Assembly: GCA_002101205.1 (NCBI GenBank)
Contig: LWTM01000073.1
Coordinates: forward strand, 1-64,000
Direction: 5' to 3'
DNA from: Cycloclasticus sp. symbiont of Poecilosclerida sp. N
GTDB lineage: Bacteria > Pseudomonadota > Gammaproteobacteria > Methylococcales > Cycloclasticaceae
DNA length: 64,000 nt
Shown piece after piece: positions 54,940-63,399 of this stretch (positions are counted from its first letter, which is position 1; each line of letters opens with the position of its first letter). The notes under the pieces were generated by a model. The model was not told the DNA's origin and did not search any database. It worked only from the letters and a program-made list of their open reading frames with translations. The position numbers and the translations under genes were made by a program.

Positions 54940-55068
54940 CTAAATAACCTTCAAATTAAAATTACGGGAAAAATTGACTTTTTGAGTGTCAGTTAAGGCA
55001 CTGTCGAGGCATACCAAAATATCGTCTGTGGCTAATTTTAAGGTTTCCATGCTGTTTGTGTTGATTTT
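54940..55068 (-). pseudogene. mod: type III methyltransferase (Mod) C-terminal remnant
   Basis: Frame METLKLATDDILVCLDSALTDTQKVNFSRNFNLKVI* resembles Mod C-termini. Confidence 0.6.
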
Positions 55069-55077
55069 TTTGGCTAA

Positions 55078-55200
55078 AGTGATTACCAGAGTGTGCCTGA
55101 GCTGCGATCAGAGATAAAGCGTTATTTCGAGTTTTATAACCGGGAACGGCTACACCAAAGCTTGGATTATCAAACACCAAGTGAAATACATTTTTTATGA
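55078..55200 (+). pseudogene. IS3-family transposase C-terminal remnant
   Basis: SDYQSVPELRSEIKRYFEFYNRERLHQSLDYQTPSEIHFL*. Confidence 0.75.
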
Positions 55201-55287
55201 GAGTGTTAGATATTTCTCCTTACTATTTGGAGAAAATGGTCTTGACATTGGGGTCCACTTTAGTATTGGGGTCGCCATTTTTGGGCG

Positions 55288-55440
55288 ATTGGTTATGGGG
55301 CATGGTCGACAGGTAATATTACGGATGAGATGGTGCAAGAATATTTGGAGCATCATCGTGATCCATCAAATGGCGATACCGGAAATATTATCCTAGAGTA
55401 ATTTTTGGAGGACTTTCAGTCCATAGTCGTTGAGTTACCA
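55288..55440 (+). pseudogene. IS200/IS605-family TnpA C-terminal remnant and end hairpin
   Basis: GAWSTGNITDEMVQEYLEHHRDPSNGDTGNIILE* followed by a GGACTTTCAGTCC hairpin. Confidence 0.5.
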
Positions 55441-55519
55441 TTATTCTTTAAATGGACATACGTATAGACCGATCCCTTTGACACCTTATTCACTTAATCT
55501 AAACTGTTAAAGTGGCTTT

Positions 55520-56524
55520 ATGAATGAATTAAAAAATCTTATTAGCCAAGCGTGGCAAAATCGCACTGATTTAAAAGCCCAGTGGCAAACCGAACAAACC
55601 GATTGCTATCGTATTTTTCACGGTACCAATGAAGGCTCTCCGGGCACCACCTTAGACCGCTATGCCCCGTTGTTAATTTTGCAAACGTTTCATCAGTGCC
55701 TTGCAGATAATGAGCTAACGCAGGTACGTGAATTTGTTAGCGAGCAATTCCCAGACTTACATTTGGTTTATAACGATCGCAGCCGTGATAATTCACGCAT
55801 TCAAAACAGGCCTAACGAAATACAAGAGCTGGACAATACCCCCATGGTGGCCAATGAACTAGGGGTTAAATACCGTGTGCAAGGTCGCCATCAGGGTCAG
55901 GACCCATGGTTATTTTTAGATTTACGGGCAGGCCGCCGTTATATTAAAGCCATTAGCCAAGGCAAGACGGTATTAAACTTATTCTCTTATACCTGCGGCA
56001 TTGGTATTGCCGCTGCCGCTGGGGGTGCTAAGCGCGTAGTGAATGTTGATTTCGCCGAGTCTTCTCTTGCGGTGGGTTTGGAGAACGCCAAGCTTAATAA
56101 GCTCGATCAGGTTGCGTTTATTCAATCGGATGTTTTTCCGGCCATTAAGCAATTTGCCAATATGCCCATCACCGTGCGCCGCGGAAAAAAACTACCTAAG
56201 TACCCAAAGCATAAACCCGAGCAATTTGATTTGGTGTTTTTAGACCCACCAAGATGGGCAAAAAGTGCGTTTGGTAATGTGGATTTAATTCGTGATTATC
56301 AGTCGCTGTTCAAGCCCAGCTTATTAGCCACAAAAGACGGTGGGCAATTAATTTGCTGCAATAATGTGGCACAAGTTGATCGTGATGGGTGGTTAGAATC
56401 TTTAAAGCGTTGCGCCATTAAAGCGGGCCGCCCTTTAAAAAGCATTAAGGTTTTATTACCCGATACCGACTTTCCTAGCCCAGATGGCAACCCGCCTTTG
56501 AAAATTGCCATTTGCCAGCTGTAA
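55520..56524 (+). CDS. class I SAM-dependent rRNA methyltransferase (RlmI-like)
   Basis: 334 aa; QDPWLFLDLRAGRRYI, VLNLFSYTCGIGIAAAAGGAKRVVNVD, FDLVFLDPPRWAKS. Confidence 0.88.
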   Translation: MNELKNLISQAWQNRTDLKAQWQTEQTDCYRIFHGTNEGSPGTTLDRYAPLLILQTFHQCLADNELTQVREFVSEQFPDLHLVYNDRSRDNSRIQNRPNEIQELDNTPMVANELGVKYRVQGRHQGQDPWLFLDLRAGRRYIKAISQGKTVLNLFSYTCGIGIAAAAGGAKRVVNVDFAESSLAVGLENAKLNKLDQVAFIQSDVFPAIKQFANMPITVRRGKKLPKYPKHKPEQFDLVFLDPPRWAKSAFGNVDLIRDYQSLFKPSLLATKDGGQLICCNNVAQVDRDGWLESLKRCAIKAGRPLKSIKVLLPDTDFPSPDGNPPLKIAICQL

Positions 56525-56543
56525 ATTCGTATGACCACGTAAA

Positions 56544-56654
56544 ACGCAAAAAGGTGCCACATACAAAGCCATCGCTGAACATTTCAACCTAACTCATGTT
56601 GGTAGTGTATGTTATCCATTAACGAAAATTAAAAAGGAAATAGTCGATGGATGA
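56544..56654 (+). pseudogene. REP-associated transposase (RAYT) C-terminal HTH remnant
   Basis: TQKGATYKAIAEHFNLTHVGSVCYPLTKIKKEIVDG*. Confidence 0.45.
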
Positions 56655-56712
56655 AAGAGATTAAAAAAAGAATATTGCATTGTAAAATATACGTGACCAC
56701 TTTTGCTCTCTT

Positions 56713-56746
56713 AGTAATTAGCAAAAGGCAAGACCTGACACCCTTA
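56713..56746 (+). repeat. 34-bp dispersed repeat, copy A
   Basis: AGTAATTAGCAAAAGGCAAGACCTGACACCCTTA, 30/34 identical to 57571-57604. Confidence 0.7.
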
Positions 56747-56850
56747 CGTTGTACGTTGAGCGTCTATTTTAAACCGCCATTCACATTCTTTTAAGAATCA
56801 CAAGTTCTTTTGAAAACCCTCAAAATCAATCGAATCTGACCCATCGATGC

Positions 56851-57152
56851 TTAGAATTCGTCGAGGTGTGTTCCAATACCTGAGCTTTCATGAAGGATAC
56901 GAACTATCTCTATGCCCACTTCAAGTGAAACATAAACAATTAGGTGTCTTTTAAAATGATATATACGAACAGGCGGTTGAAATTCAAGGCGCATTGAACA
57001 GATAAGAGGGTTTTCTGCCAATAACTTAAAAGCAGTGCATCTAGCTCGTCAATATATTTAATAGCTTGTTCAACACTCCAAGCACTCACCGTGTAATGCC
57101 ATATCCCTTCAAGGTCTAATTCTGCTTCGGGATATAAGCTGAAATTTTCCAT
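56851..57152 (-). pseudogene. parE: ParE/RelE-type toxin, frameshifted
   Basis: MENFSLYPEAELDLEGIWHYTVSAWSVEQAIKYIDELD, then in another frame AFKLLAENPLICSMRLEFQPPVRIYHFKRHLIVYVSLEVGIEIVRILHESSGIGTHLDEF*. Confidence 0.8.
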
Positions 57153-57153
57153 A

Positions 57154-57390
57154 TTAGGAACGTTTTTGCATTCGGCTAGTAAATGTTTTTTTATCAAACT
57201 GTTTAGGCTTACCACTATTAAGCCCTTTTGTGATTGCAGATTGTAATGCGTCAAGCTTTTCTGTTCGTAGTTTATCTCGCCTGATCAAATCACGGACATA
57301 ATCACTATTATTGGCGTATTGACCATCTTCAGAACGTGTTTCCACCCAATCACGCATCTGATTTGGTAAGGATATATTCATTGTAGCCAT
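57154..57390 (-). CDS. parD: ParD-type antitoxin
   Basis: 78 aa; MATMNISLPNQMRDWVETRSEDGQYANNSDYVRDLIRRD. Confidence 0.85.
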   Translation of the reverse strand: MATMNISLPNQMRDWVETRSEDGQYANNSDYVRDLIRRDKLRTEKLDALQSAITKGLNSGKPKQFDKKTFTSRMQKRS

Positions 57391-57570
57391 GGAAATTACC
57401 TTTTAATTTAGTATCAGTTAATTAATATAATATGGCACAAATTGGCAATTTTTGTCAATCTGGAGTATTTTGACATCAGATGAATTCAAGCTTCAACTGA
57501 GAGAATCAATGATAAAGTACTCTTTTCAGTTTGTAGCTGACAACAGCAATGGCAGGCTCCCTTCATTTCT

Positions 57571-57604
57571 AGTAACTAGCATATGACAAGACCTGACACC
57601 CTTA
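57571..57604 (+). repeat. 34-bp dispersed repeat, copy B
   Basis: AGTAACTAGCATATGACAAGACCTGACACCCTTA. Confidence 0.7.
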
Positions 57605-57608
57605 TCCC

Positions 57609-57690
57609 AAGAATCTCTCTGTTTTCGGGTGCGCGCGAACTCGCTACGCTCAAACAACGCACACACTTTTCCGAAAAAAGAGAGATTCTT
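57609..57690. repeat. long stem-loop, REP-like
   Basis: AAGAATCTCTCTGTTTTCGG and CCGAAAAAAGAGAGATTCTT form a 20-bp stem with one mismatch; GC-rich loop. Confidence 0.7.
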
Positions 57691-57952
57691 AAACGCGGTA
57701 AAGGGAGTTTGCCTAGCTAATAGGCTAATCAAAGGGTAACGTCCCATTTAGTCGGCTGTCTTATCTAGCAGTCAGTCCGACTTAGCCGCCTACATGATTC
57801 CTGCCTACTCACCTAACACATAAAATAATACAAAAATTGGTGGTCAATACGCCAACAAGTAAAGTAAATTAATTGAAATAAAATGAACCATTCCCTTCAA
57901 TTTAGTAAATTTAATGATAAAATTACGCGAAAATACTTAGAAAGAGTAAATT

Positions 57953-59062
57953 ATGAAGTATTATGCTGAAATATCAAAAATCGTAAATGGAGCTCTATCT
58001 GGTGACCGAAAACGAGTTACGTCTTACACTGAAATGCTTTGCGAAAAACTGGAAAAAGATGGCGAAGTTATAGCCATTAAGGGATTTAGAGAAAAGCTAT
58101 CAAGTATTAACAGTAGAACTATCGGCGCTCATTCCACATTCTCTCGTCCAGTTCCAGTGGAAAAAGATAATCGTTTTTCATTGGCAGATAAGACGTTTCC
58201 ATCAGTACAGGAGCAAATAGTTTTTTTACCAGCGGATGAGCAAAAGATGATAGGTTCTTTTATTTCCTATATTCATAAAAAAGATCAATTAGATTCAATG
58301 GGCATACCCATTAACTCAACGTTATTACTACACGGTATACCGGGTACTGGTAAAAGTAAGTTAGCAGGAAATCTAGCTGCGAGCTTAGGCTTACCATTAA
58401 TAACAGCAAGAGCCGATGCATTAATATCTTCGTATCTAGGGTCAACATCAAAAAACATACGATCACTATTAGAATACGCCCGCTCTGAGCCATGCGTATT
58501 ATTTTTGGATGAATTTGACGCTATAGCAAAAGCTAGAGACGATAAAAATGAGATTGGTGAATTAAAACGTGTAGTAGTAAGTTTGTTGCAAAACATTGAC
58601 AACCTAGGAGATACAATTCTAGTAGCTGCAACGAATCACGTACACTTATTAGATCCTGCGATAGGAAGGCGATTCCACTATAAAATGGAATTAAAAGCCC
58701 CCACAGAAGAAGTACGCTTCCAGATATTTTCTTCCCTTCTTGATAGATTTTCTTTTAGCAGGGTAGATATTGAGAATTTTGTCACATTGAGTAACGGATT
58801 AACTGGGGCTGAAATCGAAATAGTAACTTTCGATTATTTAAGACAGATGGTTATCAATGAAGATAAAATTGAAGCTATAGAGTTAATACGTAAAACATTA
58901 TTAAGTCGATTTAGTTGGTTAAGTTTTACGATAGAAAATCGCTTTAATAACATGTCAAAATTACACTCAATAGATAAAAAAATATTTAGCAAGAAGTTTA
59001 TAAGTCAACTTTGGAACATGTCACAAAGCAATGTATCTAAGATATTTAAGGAAAATAATTGA
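57953..59062 (+). CDS. ietA: AAA-family ATPase, IetA-like
   Basis: 369 aa; Walker A GIPGTGKSK, Walker B VLFLDEFDAI, ATNHVHLLDPAIGRRF; followed by a subtilase gene. Confidence 0.85.
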   Translation: MKYYAEISKIVNGALSGDRKRVTSYTEMLCEKLEKDGEVIAIKGFREKLSSINSRTIGAHSTFSRPVPVEKDNRFSLADKTFPSVQEQIVFLPADEQKMIGSFISYIHKKDQLDSMGIPINSTLLLHGIPGTGKSKLAGNLAASLGLPLITARADALISSYLGSTSKNIRSLLEYARSEPCVLFLDEFDAIAKARDDKNEIGELKRVVVSLLQNIDNLGDTILVAATNHVHLLDPAIGRRFHYKMELKAPTEEVRFQIFSSLLDRFSFSRVDIENFVTLSNGLTGAEIEIVTFDYLRQMVINEDKIEAIELIRKTLLSRFSWLSFTIENRFNNMSKLHSIDKKIFSKKFISQLWNMSQSNVSKIFKENN

Positions 59063-61233
59063 TGACGGATAATCGCAACCCTATCAAGCATGTAAAATTT
59101 TCAGACGTTGATTATTTTGAGCCAACGGTTCATCCAGGTGGAAATAGCAAGCTCCATAAGCAAGTTACTGATGAGTTTAAAACCGAATTACTGGACTCTA
59201 TCAAAAGCCTTGCTCAGGCCAAAGGCTTTAAGGACAAGGTAACCGTTGCTGTTGTAGAGTTAGAAAGTAAGGCCACGGCTAAAAGTAGTCGTCCTACCGA
59301 AATTTTTAACGATAAGACCTGCCCATTTTTTGGTGATGCTGGATATGCGAAGCACTTAATTCAAATAACGCCAGGCGGCTTATCAAAATTAACTCAAAGA
59401 ATTTCTGAAGCAAGTTCAAAAAAAGCTATAAAGGCTATCTCTGCAATTAAATCCATCAGCCATTATGAAGTCAGTGTAAGTGAAGATACAGATGCGAATT
59501 CATTAAGTGTTAGATTATTTCGCTTTAACTCAGCAGAAAAAAATAGAAAACTAGATAGTGATTTCGAACAGTTCCTGAATAAATTTGACTGCGAATGGAT
59601 AAGGCATTCATCAGATAATGTTCGGCTATACCGAGTCTCAGGTTCGACAAAAAACATGCTAGACTTACTCCCCAAACTTGCTGGCATACAAAGTATTATG
59701 TCAAGCAAATGTATTCAACTAAAGCCCATGAGCCAAGCTCAAACGGGTGTTAACCCCACAATAATGTTACCACCGATTGAGGGCAAAGATTACCCTGTTG
59801 TAGCGGTAGTTGACAGCGGCATTAGCCAGTCCTGCCCTCCTCTTCAATCATGGGTTGTTGCTCGAACTACCTGCATTGCCCCTGCTTATAAAAATGATGC
59901 CCACGGTACTTTTGTTAGTGGGTTAATAACAAATAGCTTTAATTTAAATGGTGCAGATCCTCGTTTTCCACTTTGCCAGTCAAAAATATATAGTGTTGAA
60001 GTATTAGGCGATGACGGTGGTGACCTTTTTGGTATTATTGAAGCAATGTATGAAGTTGCTGAAACGAACCCAAATATTAAAGTATGGAATCTATCACTAG
60101 GTGGCAATGAGCCTGTTTCTAAATCTGAGATTTCAACAATGGCGCTCATGCTTGATGAGTTTCAAGATAAATTCAACTGCTTATGTGTTGTTGCTGCCGG
60201 AAATTATGAAGGAGTTGTTCGTCGAGTGTGGCCGCCAGTGGCTATATTAGAGGATGGAATATCAACACCGGGAGACTCAGTTCGTTGTTTAACTGTTGGC
60301 TCCGTCGCACACATTGATGGATTTGTGAAGAACAAAGAACCATCTCATTTCAGTAGAAAAGGACCAGTATCAAATTATGTTCAAAAACCAGAAGTAGTTC
60401 ATTTTGGTGGCAACATTATGGTAAATGGAGGACAACCAGTTGTACTTGGCGTTAACTCAATTGATGCTAAAGGTAATTCACATCATGATATTGGAACTAG
60501 TTTCTCGACGCCAATAGTATCCTCTATAGCAGCAAACTTATTCGAACAAATAGGGAAAATAGCGACCCCTAGCCTTGTTAAAGCATTAATCATTCACAGT
60601 GCTAACTTGAATGATAATATTCGTGATGAGCATAAACCGTATTATGGGTGGGGTAAGCCACAGGGTAGTGAAGATATATTGGCAGTAAAGGATTATGAAA
60701 GTACTATGGTTTTTGAAGGACAAGCTCAAAAAAGCTTTGAAATTCAAAAACTGCCTTTCCCTATACCAGATTGTTTGAGAACTAATGAAGGAAAAGTTCG
60801 TGCAGAATTTTTTATTACGTTGGTTTATCACCCTGAACTTGATCCACAAAAAGCTTTTGAGTATTGCCAAATGGACGTAAAAGTTGGATTTGGTAAAATT
60901 GATGACGGTAAATTCAATTCACAAGTTCCGCTACAAAATGAGCAGTATTTATTTGAAAGTGATTTAGTGAAAAATGGGGATAAATGGTCTCCAGCAAAGG
61001 TATATAAGAAGCAATTCCCCAATGGAGTCGACATTAAAGACTGGAAGTTAAGAGTCTCAGTAATGGAGAGGGAAGGCTATGAATCTGAAGGGGTATTGAT
61101 TCCATTTACTATTGTATTAACAATGCGAGACCTTGATAAAGAGCAACCAGTTTACAATGAAATGTCACAATTGATGGACCAATATAACTGGGAAGTTTCA
61201 GATCTAGTTATTGATAATGAAATTAAAGTGTAA
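59062..61233 (+). CDS. ietS: S8 subtilisin-like serine protease, IetS-like
   Basis: Triad motifs VVAVVDSGIS, AHGTFVSGLI, GTSFSTPIVSS; start ATG at 59062 overlaps the ietA stop by 1 nt (TGATG). Confidence 0.88.
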   Translation: MTDNRNPIKHVKFSDVDYFEPTVHPGGNSKLHKQVTDEFKTELLDSIKSLAQAKGFKDKVTVAVVELESKATAKSSRPTEIFNDKTCPFFGDAGYAKHLIQITPGGLSKLTQRISEASSKKAIKAISAIKSISHYEVSVSEDTDANSLSVRLFRFNSAEKNRKLDSDFEQFLNKFDCEWIRHSSDNVRLYRVSGSTKNMLDLLPKLAGIQSIMSSKCIQLKPMSQAQTGVNPTIMLPPIEGKDYPVVAVVDSGISQSCPPLQSWVVARTTCIAPAYKNDAHGTFVSGLITNSFNLNGADPRFPLCQSKIYSVEVLGDDGGDLFGIIEAMYEVAETNPNIKVWNLSLGGNEPVSKSEISTMALMLDEFQDKFNCLCVVAAGNYEGVVRRVWPPVAILEDGISTPGDSVRCLTVGSVAHIDGFVKNKEPSHFSRKGPVSNYVQKPEVVHFGGNIMVNGGQPVVLGVNSIDAKGNSHHDIGTSFSTPIVSSIAANLFEQIGKIATPSLVKALIIHSANLNDNIRDEHKPYYGWGKPQGSEDILAVKDYESTMVFEGQAQKSFEIQKLPFPIPDCLRTNEGKVRAEFFITLVYHPELDPQKAFEYCQMDVKVGFGKIDDGKFNSQVPLQNEQYLFESDLVKNGDKWSPAKVYKKQFPNGVDIKDWKLRVSVMEREGYESEGVLIPFTIVLTMRDLDKEQPVYNEMSQLMDQYNWEVSDLVIDNEIKV

Positions 61234-61311
61234 ATTATTTTAGGTAATTATATACTTATGTGACCCAGCATCATGTGGTACAATATCTCCTAGAGTCTTA
61301 GGAGATATACC

Positions 61312-62229
61312 ATGATACAGAATTTTGATAGCTTGTACGACATGATGGAAGCGTTCCCAGATGAGCAATCCTGCATTGACCAACTCCGGTCAATTCGATG
61401 GAAAGAAAGCGCATATTGTCCACATTGCGGCAGTACGAAGGTGTACCATTTCTCTGATAACAAAACACATAAATGCGGCGACTGTCGTAAGCGATTTAGC
61501 ATTAAGGTTGGAACTATCTTTGAAGATAGTAAAATTGCGTTGCGAAAATGGTTTGTTGCTATATACCTTATAACTTCACACAAAAAAGGCATCGCCTCAA
61601 CTCAACTCGCCAAAGATATTAAGGTAACGCAGAAAACAGCATGGTTTATGTTGCAGAGATTGCGCCATGCCAGTCAGACTAGATCGTTTAACCAGCCGCT
61701 TTCTGGGTGCGTTGAAATTGATGAAACATACGTCGGCGGCAAAGAATCAAATAAGCATAAAAACAAAAAGAAAAAGGGAACTCAAGGCAGGAGTACAAAG
61801 ACTAAAACAGCCGTAATAGGAATGGTAGAGCGCGGTGGAAAATTACAGACAAAAAGCGTAACCAACGTTGATTCAAGTTCCATTATCCCAATAATTACAG
61901 ATAATGTAGAGTTTGGAACAAGCATTATGACTGATGAATTTAGGTGTTACCGACAGCTTTCAGACAGATATAATCATCGTTACATTACTCATAGTGTAGG
62001 CGAGTATGTGAACGGTGATATTCACACAAATACAATCGAAGGCGCATGGTCTTTGTTTAAAAGAGGCGTTGTAGGTATTCATCATCATATAAGCCGTAAG
62101 CATTTAGATAAATACTTAGGTGATTTTACATATCGATACAACACGCGTCACCTTGGTGAAGGCGAAAGAGTCAATGACTTTCTGTCCGGTTGTGGTGGAC
62201 GCTTAACATATAGGAAATTAGTATCATGA
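61312..62229 (+). CDS. IS1595-family (ISXO2-like) transposase
   Basis: 305 aa; zinc ribbon CPHCGSTKVYHFSDNKTHKCGDC, VEIDETYVGGKE, IMTDEFRCY, HTNTIEGAWSLFKRG. Confidence 0.93.
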   Translation: MIQNFDSLYDMMEAFPDEQSCIDQLRSIRWKESAYCPHCGSTKVYHFSDNKTHKCGDCRKRFSIKVGTIFEDSKIALRKWFVAIYLITSHKKGIASTQLAKDIKVTQKTAWFMLQRLRHASQTRSFNQPLSGCVEIDETYVGGKESNKHKNKKKKGTQGRSTKTKTAVIGMVERGGKLQTKSVTNVDSSSIIPIITDNVEFGTSIMTDEFRCYRQLSDRYNHRYITHSVGEYVNGDIHTNTIEGAWSLFKRGVVGIHHHISRKHLDKYLGDFTYRYNTRHLGEGERVNDFLSGCGGRLTYRKLVS

Positions 62230-63188
62230 GTGATGAAAAATATGACAAACCTGTGATTCTTGATATGGATTTGGATGAAGCATTAACCAAATTTGCGTCT
62301 GTAACAAAAGAAGAAATACAAGAAAAAGATAATCCACAAGGTGAATTGTTAAATGAAGGTGAAACACAACTTGTTAAATTCAGGGGTAAAGAAGTACGGC
62401 AAGTATTCCATGAAAACGAGTGGTTTTTCTCTGTTGTGGACATTATGGAAGCCGTGGTCGGTACTGATAGACCAAGAAAGTATTGGTCTGACCTAAAGAA
62501 GCAACTTATTGATAAAGAAGGATATTCCGAGTTGTCCGATAAAATCGGACAACTGCCAATGAGGGCTTCTGATGGAAAAAACTATAAAACAGATGTGGTA
62601 AATACTGAAACACTGTTTCGTATCGTACAGTCTATCCCGTCCAAAAAAGTTGAAGCTATAAAGCGCTGGCTTGCGAAAGTTGGCTATGAACGAATCAAGG
62701 AAGAGCAAGACCCTGAAATTGCTATTAAACGGGCAATGCTTACATATAAAGCTCATGGTCACACTGACGAATGGATTAATGCCAGAGTACAATCAATAGT
62801 TAGCAGAAAAATACTCACTCATGAGTGGCAGAAAAGAGGCGTAGAAGGAAAGCAGTACGCATTTTTAACAGACACCATATCTAAAGAAACATTTGGCGTT
62901 AAAACTAAACAGCACAAGCAAATTAAGGGCTTAACAAGCCAAAATCTGCGTGACCACATGTCACCGCTAGAGTTAGCACTAACTATGCTTGGTGAAACGA
63001 CTACAGCGGAAATAGCGAAGAACACAGATGCGCAAGGCTATACGGAAAATGAAAGCGCAGCGCATTCTGGTGGCAAAATTGCAGGTGATGCTAGAAAAAA
63101 TATCGAGCGGAAATTGAACAAAAAAATATTAACAGATGATAATTTTCTGCCTGATAACCCTAAGAAACGCCAACGCAACCTAACTTAA
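62226..63188 (+). CDS. Bro-N domain (antirepressor/DinD-like) passenger protein
   Basis: 320 aa; VKFRGKEVRQVFHENEWFFSVVDIMEAVVGTDRPRKYWSDLKKQL; ATGA overlap with the transposase. Confidence 0.82.
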   Translation: MSDEKYDKPVILDMDLDEALTKFASVTKEEIQEKDNPQGELLNEGETQLVKFRGKEVRQVFHENEWFFSVVDIMEAVVGTDRPRKYWSDLKKQLIDKEGYSELSDKIGQLPMRASDGKNYKTDVVNTETLFRIVQSIPSKKVEAIKRWLAKVGYERIKEEQDPEIAIKRAMLTYKAHGHTDEWINARVQSIVSRKILTHEWQKRGVEGKQYAFLTDTISKETFGVKTKQHKQIKGLTSQNLRDHMSPLELALTMLGETTTAEIAKNTDAQGYTENESAAHSGGKIAGDARKNIERKLNKKILTDDNFLPDNPKKRQRNLT

Positions 63189-63399
63189 AAATAAATCATT
63201 ATTGAACGATGAGTACGTTTTGCCTGGCTGGGTCACATAAGTATATAATTACCTTATTTTAATATGAGACCTTTGCATGACGACACTATTTCGCCTTGCA
63301 TTTAATTGAGGCTCTTTTTTTAACAAAAAAAGGGCTAAAAAGCCCTATTTTCTGCAAATTCATAGTCGTTGGCCTATTTTGTTCCTCTATTTCCATTTT

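Larger units (their letters stand above)
61243..63253 (+). mobile_element. complete IS1595-family element with passenger gene
   Basis: Perfect 27-bp TIRs 61243-61269 and 63227-63253 (GGTAATTATATACTTATGTGACCCAGC); 8-bp TSD TTATTTTA at 61235-61242 and 63254-63261. Confidence 0.93.

Noticed and set aside
55181-55396. 71-aa plus-strand ORF
   Set aside because: It overlaps an IS3 tail and an IS200/IS605 tail in the wrong frame.
57526-57747. 73-aa minus-strand ORF
   Set aside because: It runs through the hairpin and dispersed repeat; no start context or domain.
57750-57782. Possible second attC-like site upstream of ietA (AGTCGG...CCGACT, nearby CACCTAAC)
   Set aside because: Only a short stem can be paired and the core spacing does not fit attC.
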